NCBI GenBank assembly: GCA_023395255.1
Contig: JAEWZN010000003.1
Coordinates: 1 to 64,000 of the forward strand
Origin: Deferribacteres bacterium
GTDB taxonomy: Bacteria; Chrysiogenota; Deferribacteres; Deferribacterales; Geovibrionaceae
Length of the DNA stretch: 64,000 bases
Direction: 5' to 3'
The notes beneath the pieces were generated by a model. The model made no database searches. It was not told the origin of the DNA and worked only from the letters and a program-made list of their open reading frames with translations. Positions within the stretch are counted from its first letter, which is position 1. Every line of letters starts with the position of its first letter. Position numbers and translations under genes: made by a program. Positions 54,854 to 61,011 of this stretch are shown here, one piece after another.

Positions 54854-55587
54854 GTTCTGCTGCCGCAGGTTCTGCATTCGGGATTGCGTTTCAGTTCCAC
54901 ATGCCTTGTTCTGTTGTCTGCCATGTCCATGTAGAACATTCTGCTGCCCAGAGGCTCACCGAAGCCGGTTATCAGCTTGATAGCTTCAATTGCCGCAAGG
55001 CAGCCTATGGTTCCCGAAACTGCGCCGAGAACGCCGAAGCCGAACTCCTGCCAGTCGTCCACATCTTTTTCCACCATGCAGTCCAGACAGGCGGTCTTTC
55101 CGGGGGTTACGGTGAAAAGGTAGCCGGTCATTCCGTCCATCGCGGCTTCTATCATGGGTATATTCTGCTGCACACATGCCCTGTTGAGGTTTTTGCGCTC
55201 ATAGAAAGTCGGTCTGGCGGACACCGCCGCCTGACAGCCTTTGATAAGCTCGGCAGTATTCTCAGGGAGAAGGCGCACATTGTGCATCTCTATCTCCATG
55301 TCGGGATTAAGCTTCCGGAAGGCCTCCGCAGCTATGTCCACCCTCGGTTCGCCTATGCGGGCGCAGTCCATGAGTATCTGGCGGTTCATGTTTGTTTCTG
55401 TGAGGTTTCCGGAGTGCGCTATGACCAGTTTCCCTATTCCCGCCATGGCAAGGTAAGCTGCGGCTGTTCCGCCCAGACCGCCTATGCCGCCGATGAATAC
55501 ACAGGCGTTTTTCAGTCTGAGCTGTGCCTCCTCACCGAAATTTTCAATTATCATTTGTCTTTTGTATCTTCTGAAATAGTTTTCCAT
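54850..55587 (-). CDS. MoeB/ThiF/HesA-family adenylyltransferase
   Basis: 245 aa. RYKRQMIIENFGEEAQ at the N-terminus, the nucleotide loop GGIGGLGG, the catalytic-arginine segment ETNMNRQIL, and zinc-binding Cys pairs (CLDC and C-terminal CRTC) identify the E1-like family. MoeB activates MoaD for molybdopterin synthesis; ThiF does the same for ThiS. With two molybdoenzymes in the window, MoeB is plausible but not proven. A strong GGAGGAG lies before the start. It is convergent with the chemosensory operon, both stops sharing CTAG. Confidence 0.88.
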   Translation of the reverse strand: MENYFRRYKRQMIIENFGEEAQLRLKNACVFIGGIGGLGGTAAAYLAMAGIGKLVIAHSGNLTETNMNRQILMDCARIGEPRVDIAAEAFRKLNPDMEIEMHNVRLLPENTAELIKGCQAAVSARPTFYERKNLNRACVQQNIPMIEAAMDGMTGYLFTVTPGKTACLDCMVEKDVDDWQEFGFGVLGAVSGTIGCLAAIEAIKLITGFGEPLGSRMFYMDMADNRTRHVELKRNPECRTCGSRT

Positions 55588-55642
55588 GACTCCTCCGGAA
55601 ATAAAATCTTATAACAATAACCCTTTCGGGGCAACCCTGCTG

Positions 55643-55665
55643 ATGCGGTACAAAAAAGTCCGCAT
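55643..55665 (-). promoter_or_regulatory. Leader hairpin upstream of the MoeB-like gene
   Basis: Perfect 6-bp stem ATGCGG/CCGCAT with an 11-nt loop, followed on the minus strand by a smaller CCCC-GAAA-GGG hairpin (near 55618-55632), both between any promoter and the start codon at 55587. No known riboswitch class was recognised. Confidence 0.4.
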
Positions 55666-55718
55666 TTCCGTTCAGAATTTTCAATATGGATGTAATATTT
55701 GTTACAGAGGATAAGTTA

Positions 55719-55910
55719 TTGATAATAGAGATTAATTAAATATAAAGTAAAAAACTGTGATGAGAAATAAAAAAAATATTAAAATTCTGATTGAACTATT
55801 ATAGAAGTGATCTATCTTAGCTTTATAAACTGAACTTTCCCGCGGGTAAAACCGCATATTTCCCCTGTAGGTTATATTATGGAATAGCAGGCCGCAAGGC
55901 CTGCTTTTCA
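55719..55910 (+). ncRNA. Candidate unannotated small RNA
   Basis: Promoter-like TTGATA (55719-55724), 16-bp spacer, TATAAA (55741-55746), and a second, weaker TTGAAC-16-TATCTT at 55791-55818. The transcript would end at the terminator near 55910, giving about 155 or 85 nt. No plus-strand gene precedes that terminator. Sequence does not match 6S, SRP or tmRNA by eye. Confidence 0.4.
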
Positions 55911-55914
55911 TTTT
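55887..55914 (+). terminator. Hairpin terminator upstream of cysS 3' end
   Basis: GCAGGCC (55887-55893), 4-nt loop, GGCCTGC (55898-55904), followed on the plus strand by TTTTCATTTT. On the minus strand, the cysS direction, the tract after the stem is TATTCC, so it fits a plus-strand transcript better, though it could act both ways. Confidence 0.7.
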
Positions 55915-57351
55915 CTAGTCCCTTATCTTTTTTGCTCTGAATTTTGTTCCCGCCGGAGTATCAAGAAGCTCTATCCCTTTTGCCGACAGAGACTTGCGTA
56001 TCTCATCCGCACGCTCAAAGTTCTTCTCCTTTCTTGCGTTCTGCCTTTCCTCAATAAACTGTTCAAGCTCACTGAGGGGTATTTCAAGGTTAGCCTTGAA
56101 CCATTCCTCAGGAGTTTTCACTATGACTCCGAGCACTTCCTGAACAGCGCCGAAAACTTTTTCCGCAGCTTTGCGGAGAGCTTCCAGCGAATCCTTGTCC
56201 GGTTTTTCTGCGAGAATCTTGTTTATTTTGCGCACAGCCTCAAATATGGCGGCAAGGGCTACGGGCGTGTTGAAGTCATCATTCATTGCCCGGTCAAACT
56301 CGGCGGTAAACTCAGCCGCCAGAGTTTCAGCCGCGCTTACTGCGCTGATACCTTTTTTCCCGGCTGTAAATCCGTTAAGCTCATCAAGCATGGTGTATAT
56401 TCTGTCCAGCGAGCTTTCCGCATCTTTCAGTTTTTCATCGCTGAAATCAAGAGCGCTTCTGTAATGTGTGGTGAGGAGAAAGAAACGGACAATCTCAGGG
56501 TCAAACTTAGCCGTGACATCTCTGATAGTGAAGAAGTTTCCGAGGGATTTGGACATCTTTTCCTCGTTGATGTTCACAAATCCGTTGTGCATCCAGTAAC
56601 GGGCAAATTCGCATCCGCAGGCCGCCTCAGACTGGGCTATTTCATTCTCATGGTGGGGGAAAACAAGGTCTTTGCCGCCGCCGTGTATGTCAAAGGGGAG
56701 GCCGAGGATTTTCTCACTCATGACGCTGCACTCAATGTGCCAGCCCGGTCTGCCGGGTCCCCAGGGGCTTTCCCATGAAGGTTCGTTCGGTTTGGAGCTT
56801 TTCCAGAGTACGAAGTCGTAAGGGTTTTCCTTGCGCTCATTCACCTCGACCCGCGCACCGGCCATCATTTCGTCAAGGTGGCGGTGGGAAAGCTTGCCGT
56901 ATTCGCTGAAGCTTTCTACCCTGTAATATACATCGCCGTCTGAAACGTATGCATGCCCTTTGGCTATGAGGTTTTCGCACATGGCGATCATTTCAGGGAT
57001 AAAGTCAGTGGCCTTCGGTGCTTTGTCCGGCCTTTTAACATTGAGGGAATCCATATCAGCGTCATGGGCTTCCATGTATTTTTTGGTGAGCTCGCGCCAG
57101 TCCGTGCCGGATTCGTTGCTTCTTTTTATGATTTTGTCGTCTATATCTGTAAAGTTTTTCACGAAGGTGACATCATAGCCGCTGAAGGCAAGGTAACGGC
57201 GTATGACATCAAAAACCACTGCACTTCTGGCGTGGCCTATGTGGCAGAGATCGTAAACAGTGACCCCACATACATACATGCCGACTTTTTTATCGTTGAT
57301 AGGATGAAAATCTTCCTTTTCTTTCTTTAATGTATTGAAAACCCTGAGCAT
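55915..57351 (-). CDS. cysS: Cysteinyl-tRNA synthetase
   Basis: 478 aa class I synthetase. The zinc Cys in YVCGVTVYD, the HIGHAR signature (about residues 37-42) and KMSKS are present, along with WHIECSVMS and [14 protein letters not shown] of CysRS. It charges tRNA-Cys. A GAGGTGGG ribosome site precedes the start. It lies 17 bp downstream of the ABC ATPase gene and is probably co-transcribed with it. Confidence 0.98.
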   Translation of the reverse strand: MLRVFNTLKKEKEDFHPINDKKVGMYVCGVTVYDLCHIGHARSAVVFDVIRRYLAFSGYDVTFVKNFTDIDDKIIKRSNESGTDWRELTKKYMEAHDADMDSLNVKRPDKAPKATDFIPEMIAMCENLIAKGHAYVSDGDVYYRVESFSEYGKLSHRHLDEMMAGARVEVNERKENPYDFVLWKSSKPNEPSWESPWGPGRPGWHIECSVMSEKILGLPFDIHGGGKDLVFPHHENEIAQSEAACGCEFARYWMHNGFVNINEEKMSKSLGNFFTIRDVTAKFDPEIVRFFLLTTHYRSALDFSDEKLKDAESSLDRIYTMLDELNGFTAGKKGISAVSAAETLAAEFTAEFDRAMNDDFNTPVALAAIFEAVRKINKILAEKPDKDSLEALRKAAEKVFGAVQEVLGVIVKTPEEWFKANLEIPLSELEQFIEERQNARKEKNFERADEIRKSLSAKGIELLDTPAGTKFRAKKIRD

Positions 57352-57368
57352 TGCCCACCTCTCATTAA

Positions 57369-58148
57369 TCAGCGGTAAACGCAGGCTTCAAGAAGCTTTT
57401 TGGTATATTCTTCCTTCGGTCTGCGGATCACTTCTTCCGCTGTTCCTCTTTCCACAATTTTTCCCTTGTTCATCACGATGACTTCATCACAAAGAAATGA
57501 TACCACGGCAAGGTCATGGGAAATGAGGACAAGAGTTATATTATTTTCTTTTGTCAATTTTTTCAACAGGTTCAGTATCTGCGCCTGAACAGAAACATCC
57601 AGCGAGCTCACCGGTTCGTCAGCCACAATAATTTCAGGCTCAAGACTGAGAGCACGGGCTATTGCCACCCTTTGCCTCTGCCCGCCGGAAAACTCATGGG
57701 GAAACCTGTCCAGATGCTCCTTCTCAAGGCCGACCATCTCCATGAGGGCTTCGCACTTTGCCCTTATCTCCGCCTTGGAGAGGGGGGAGTGCGCGGCTAT
57801 TCCGTCATACATAGCGGAGAATACAGTCAGTTTCGGGTTCAGGCTGGTGTACGGGTCCTGAAAAATCATCTGTACGTTTTTTCTGTACTCACCGTACTTT
57901 CTTTCAAGTGTGCGGATGTTTTCGCTCTTATACAGAACTTCCCCTGAATCCGGGCGGATTATATCGCAGATGATTTTTGCGGTGGTCGTCTTCCCGCTGC
58001 CAGATTCACCCACTATTCCGAGGGTTTTTCCGTGCTCAAGGGAGAGGCTTATGCCGTCTGCCGCTTTGAAGCTTGTGCCTGAGCCTGCGAAAAGCCCTTC
58101 AAAGGCTGTGTAGATTTTGGTTGTGTTTTTCAGTTCCAACAGTTTCAT
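57369..58148 (-). CDS. Oligopeptide-type ABC transporter ATP-binding protein
   Basis: 259 aa, DppF/OppF-like. Walker A GESGSGKTT, the signature FSGGQRQRVAIARAL, Walker B VADEPVSSLD and the switch His of ISHD are present. No permease or binding-protein genes are adjacent, so it may serve a transporter encoded elsewhere. It is distinct from the two-domain ATPase at 29557. A TAATAT lies only 6 bp before the ATG and no Shine-Dalgarno is seen, so its mRNA may be leaderless. Confidence 0.9.
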   Translation of the reverse strand: MKLLELKNTTKIYTAFEGLFAGSGTSFKAADGISLSLEHGKTLGIVGESGSGKTTTAKIICDIIRPDSGEVLYKSENIRTLERKYGEYRKNVQMIFQDPYTSLNPKLTVFSAMYDGIAAHSPLSKAEIRAKCEALMEMVGLEKEHLDRFPHEFSGGQRQRVAIARALSLEPEIIVADEPVSSLDVSVQAQILNLLKKLTKENNITLVLISHDLAVVSFLCDEVIVMNKGKIVERGTAEEVIRRPKEEYTKKLLEACVYR

Positions 58149-58154
58149 GATGTT

Positions 58155-58182
58155 ATATTACACAAACAAACGCGGAGGGCAA
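58155..58182 (-). promoter_or_regulatory. Possible leaderless promoter of the ABC ATPase-cysS pair
   Basis: On the minus strand TTGCCC (58177-58182), 16-bp spacer, TAATAT (58155-58160), then six bases to the ATG. The transcription start would fall at the start codon. Confidence 0.4.
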
Positions 58183-58200
58183 AGGCATTTTCCCCTTTGC
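58179..58200. repeat. Inverted repeat between divergent genes
   Basis: GCAAAGG (58179-58185) and CCTTTGC (58194-58200) with an 8-nt gap, in the 101-bp divergent spacer and touching the -35 region of the minus-strand promoter. It could be an operator. Confidence 0.45.
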
Positions 58201-58249
58201 GAAAAATCAGTATTCATTTATCATGCCTGAAAGCGGAGGTAATGAACGG

Positions 58250-58741
58250 ATGGAAAAAATCAATATAGTCGCTGAACTGGAAAACCTGTGCAAAGCATCA
58301 GACACTGTGAGCAAAGGAAGCTCATTCAGGCCTTTTAAATATTACAAAAGCGTGCAGGGCAGGAACGTTCCCGTTTTTTTTGTAGGGGTTCCCGGACTGA
58401 CAGTGGCAATAGTCATGTCCATTCTGCTTGTTATCACTGTCTATCTGGTCACCCTGCCTTTCAATGTGTTTATCTGGGCGGCTCATCTCTTTCTCGCAGC
58501 GGTGATAATCCGCTTTGCCCTCAAGGTGGACAAGGCAAAGCAGATCCGCTACATGGTCTCCTGCCTGTGCAGACAGTCCATAGTTATGCTGGAAAAAGCC
58601 AATGATGACACTAACCAGAGGGAAAAGCTCGCCGGACAGGCAAAGTACCTCCTTGAGCGTGCCCACAAATGGGTGGATGAACCCGCCATTCACAAGCAGA
58701 TAGAGGAGCTTAAGCCTTACAAAAGCGTGGTGTTTGAGTAA
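58250..58741 (+). CDS. Small membrane protein of unknown function
   Basis: 163 aa from the ATG at 58250, chosen because GGAGG lies about 10 bp upstream; an ATG 27 bp earlier in frame is also possible. Two close hydrophobic segments (about residues 44-90, FVGVPGLTVAIVMSILLVI and VFIWAAHLFLAAVII) are flanked by charged helical ends. No family is recognised. It is divergent from the ABC ATPase gene and convergent with pckA. Confidence 0.7.
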   Translation: MEKINIVAELENLCKASDTVSKGSSFRPFKYYKSVQGRNVPVFFVGVPGLTVAIVMSILLVITVYLVTLPFNVFIWAAHLFLAAVIIRFALKVDKAKQIRYMVSCLCRQSIVMLEKANDDTNQREKLAGQAKYLLERAHKWVDEPAIHKQIEELKPYKSVVFE

Positions 58742-58743
58742 AT

Positions 58744-58774
58744 AAAAAACGCCGTACATCTCATGAAGTACGGC
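58744..58774 (-). terminator. Terminator of pckA
   Basis: On the minus strand GCCGTAC/GTACGGC forms a 7-bp stem (58751-58757 with 58768-58774) followed by six T (plus-strand A-run at 58744-58749). A second hairpin, GGCGGTG/CACCGCC at 58792-58809, lies between it and the pckA stop. Confidence 0.85.
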
Positions 58775-58818
58775 ATCTGTAAACAAACTGAGGCGGTGTT
58801 TCCACCGCCCCATATCCG

Positions 58819-60408
58819 TTAAAGGGTAGGTCCGCCTTTTGTAATTTCGGGGTCCATACCGTCTTCAAATCTTTTGAAATTCTCGGCAAACTTGGAGGCG
58901 AGGCTTCTGTGCATATCATCGTATGCCTGTCTGCTCGACCATCCGAAGGAGGGATCAAGAACCTCCGCGGGTACGCCGGGGATAAACTGAGGAATGCCGA
59001 ATCCGAAAACGGGATCGGTTTTGAACTCAGTTTTGTTGAGCTCTCCTGTGAGGATAGCTTTTATTATCGCCCTTGTGTACTTGATGGAGAAACGTTTGCC
59101 CACTCCGTAAGGCCCGCCTGTGAGACCTGTGTTAACAAGCCAGCACTGAACATTTTTCTCTTTGACCTTGTCGCCGAGGAGTTTTGCGTAAACGGAAGGA
59201 TGCCATACCATGAAAGGCGCGCCGAAGCATGTTGAGAAAACCGCTTTGGGCTCTGTAACCCCTTTTTCTGTGCCTGCAACCCTTGCTGTGTAGCCGGAGA
59301 TGAAGTGGTACATAGCCTGGGGAATGCTGAGCCTTGAAACGGGAGGAAGCACTCCGAACGCATCGTAAGTAAGGAAAATTACGTTGTTGGGATGTCCGCC
59401 CTTGCCTGATTCCACAATTTTAGGAAGCTGGCTCAGGGGGTAGGATGCCCTTGTATTTTCCGTAAGGCTGTTATCGTCAAGGTCGATTGCTCTTGAAGTC
59501 ATATCAACGGCAACGTTCTCAAGGATAGTGCCGAATTTTCTTGTGCATTCGTAAATATCGGGCTCTGCTTCTTTGGAAAGGTTGATAACCTTGGCGTAGC
59601 AGCCGCCTTCTATGTTGAAAACGCCGTCATTGTTCCAGCCGTGCTCATCGTCGCCAATGAGGTATCTTTCGGGATCTGTGGAAAGGGTGGTTTTGCCCGT
59701 TCCTGAAAGACCGAAGAATACAGCCGTATCCCCTTCTTCGCCTATGTTGGCGGAGCAGTGCATGCTCATTACGCCCTGTTTGGGGAGCAGGTAGTTCATA
59801 ACGGTGAAGATCGATTTTTTGATCTCTCCCGCATAGCTTGTACCGCCGATGATGACGATTTTTCTTTTAAAGTTTACTATTATGAAGGTTTCGGAATTTG
59901 TTCCGTCCTCTTCGGGAACTGCGTGGAAGCGGGGGCAGTTTACCACTGTGAAATCGGGTGCGAAGTCTTTAAGAACTTCCTGATCCCTTTCTGTGATGAA
60001 CATGTTTCTTGCAAAAAGACTGTGCCATGCTGTTTCGGTTACAACGCGCACTTTCAGTCTGGTGTTTGCGTCTGCACCTGCGTAGCATTCCTGAACGAAA
60101 ACCTCTTTCGTCTGCAGGTATGAGGCCATTTTGCTGAAGAGCTTGTCAAACTGCGCTTCGGTAAATTTTTTGTTATCCTTTGACCAGTATACATCGTTGG
60201 TCGTAGTAGGCTCATCCACCACGAATTTATCGTTAGGCGAGCGGCCGGTATGGTGTCCGGTTCTGGCTACAACTGGGCCGAGATGAGAGAGGATAGCTTC
60301 CTTTCTCATAATGATCTGCTCATACAGGGCGGGCGTAGGCAGATTCCAGTTTATGCGAGCCAGGTTCCTGAAACCGTACTCCTCAAGTCCGGTATGTTCG
60401 GTTTTCAT
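58819..60408 (-). CDS. pckA: Phosphoenolpyruvate carboxykinase (ATP)
   Basis: 529 aa from the ATG at 60408, preceded by GGAGGGG; an earlier in-frame start lacks a ribosome site. Kinase loop GLSGTGKTTLS, metal and nucleotide motif LIGDDEHGW and the RTGHHTGRSPNDKF substrate segment identify the ATP-dependent enzyme. It converts oxaloacetate to phosphoenolpyruvate for gluconeogenesis, as expected for growth on organic acids such as acetate. Confidence 0.97.
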   Translation of the reverse strand: MKTEHTGLEEYGFRNLARINWNLPTPALYEQIIMRKEAILSHLGPVVARTGHHTGRSPNDKFVVDEPTTTNDVYWSKDNKKFTEAQFDKLFSKMASYLQTKEVFVQECYAGADANTRLKVRVVTETAWHSLFARNMFITERDQEVLKDFAPDFTVVNCPRFHAVPEEDGTNSETFIIVNFKRKIVIIGGTSYAGEIKKSIFTVMNYLLPKQGVMSMHCSANIGEEGDTAVFFGLSGTGKTTLSTDPERYLIGDDEHGWNNDGVFNIEGGCYAKVINLSKEAEPDIYECTRKFGTILENVAVDMTSRAIDLDDNSLTENTRASYPLSQLPKIVESGKGGHPNNVIFLTYDAFGVLPPVSRLSIPQAMYHFISGYTARVAGTEKGVTEPKAVFSTCFGAPFMVWHPSVYAKLLGDKVKEKNVQCWLVNTGLTGGPYGVGKRFSIKYTRAIIKAILTGELNKTEFKTDPVFGFGIPQFIPGVPAEVLDPSFGWSSRQAYDDMHRSLASKFAENFKRFEDGMDPEITKGGPTL

Positions 60409-60518
60409 AAACCCCTCCAAGGTTATTTTGTGGTCTGAAAAAGGCAAACGGATTCTAGCGGATTACTTGTTTCTGATCTATAGAAAATCGTAATGATTTT
60501 GCATTTTTTTGGCATTTT

Positions 60519-60547
60519 TTTATACCGCTGTGTTAAATATTTGGCAA
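60519..60547 (-). promoter_or_regulatory. Promoter of pckA
   Basis: On the minus strand TTGCCA (60542-60547), 17-bp spacer, TATAAA (60519-60524). The leader would be about 100 nt. Confidence 0.7.
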
Positions 60548-60587
60548 TCAAGGATTTTGAATGCTGAAAGGCTTTTAAATTAAGGTA

Positions 60588-60616
60588 TTGATAATGTTAA
60601 ACCTCTATTATATACT
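60588..60616 (+). promoter_or_regulatory. Promoter of the HNH-alaS pair
   Basis: TTGATA (60588-60593), 17-bp spacer, TATACT (60611-60616), about 60 bp before the HNH start. Confidence 0.75.
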
Positions 60617-60634
60617 CATCGATTACATAAACAG

Positions 60635-60658
60635 GCACATGCGTACCTATGTGCTTTT
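60635..60658 (+). promoter_or_regulatory. Leader hairpin with T-run, possible attenuator
   Basis: GCACAT (60635-60640) and ATGTGC (60649-60654) with an 8-nt loop, followed by TTTT, inside the predicted leader of the HNH-alaS transcript. Confidence 0.35.
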
Positions 60659-60678
60659 GCTGAGTTTTCGGATATACA

Positions 60679-61011
60679 ATGGACATACACTTTTTTGATA
60701 CTGCGGATGAAAGTCATATCCGCAGGGAGAAAGAAAAAGCCCGTGAACTGCGGCGCAAACAGTGGTGGCGCGGCAAGGTTGATCAGGGCATATGCCACTA
60801 CTGCGGCAGGAAATTTCCTCCTGAGGAGATAACAATGGATCACGTAGTGCCCATAGCCAGAGGCGGAATGAGCACTAAGGGAAATGTTGTTCCCGCCTGC
60901 AAGGAATGCAACAGCAAAAAGAAATACCTGCTCCCTCTTGAGTGGGAGGATTACCTCAGCGGATTCAAAGATAAGGAGAACATAGATGACAGGCAGCGAG
61001 ATCAGAGCTAA
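60679..61011 (+). CDS. HNH endonuclease-like protein
   Basis: 110 aa. CHYCGRKF and CKECNSKK form the zinc pairs, and MDHVVPIARGG with N in KGNVVPACKECN gives the HNH (H-N-N type) active site. The N-terminal third is charged and helical (EKARELRRKQWWRGK). It is not inside an intron or intein and overlaps the alaS start by 26 bp, so it is probably a resident gene co-transcribed with alaS. Its biological role is unknown; no clear Shine-Dalgarno is seen. Confidence 0.85.
   Translation: MDIHFFDTADESHIRREKEKARELRRKQWWRGKVDQGICHYCGRKFPPEEITMDHVVPIARGGMSTKGNVVPACKECNSKKKYLLPLEWEDYLSGFKDKENIDDRQRDQS

Larger units (their letters stand above)
55588..55914. other. Intergenic region between the MoeB-like gene and cysS
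   Basis: 327 bp, AT-rich in the middle and without a convincing open reading frame. It holds the leader hairpins of the MoeB-like gene at its left end. On the plus strand it contains promoter-like elements, a small GCGG/CCGC hairpin near 55851 and a terminator at 55887-55914, the parts of a possible small RNA. Confidence 0.6.

Noticed and set aside
54901..55614. Long plus-strand reading frame (237 codons) opposite the MoeB-like gene
   Set aside because: The minus-strand frame encodes a clear adenylyltransferase with all motifs and a strong ribosome site; the plus-strand translation has no recognisable domain.
55753..55910. 6S RNA or SRP RNA in the intergenic region
   Set aside because: The ends are not complementary as in 6S RNA, and the SRP core GGUCAGG...GGAAGC is absent.
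60617..60678. T-box riboswitch before alaS
   Set aside because: Leader is far too short and lacks the T-box sequence; only a short hairpin is present.
60679..61011. Homing endonuclease or mobile intron at the HNH gene
   Set aside because: alaS is uninterrupted and no intron or intein boundaries are visible around the HNH gene.
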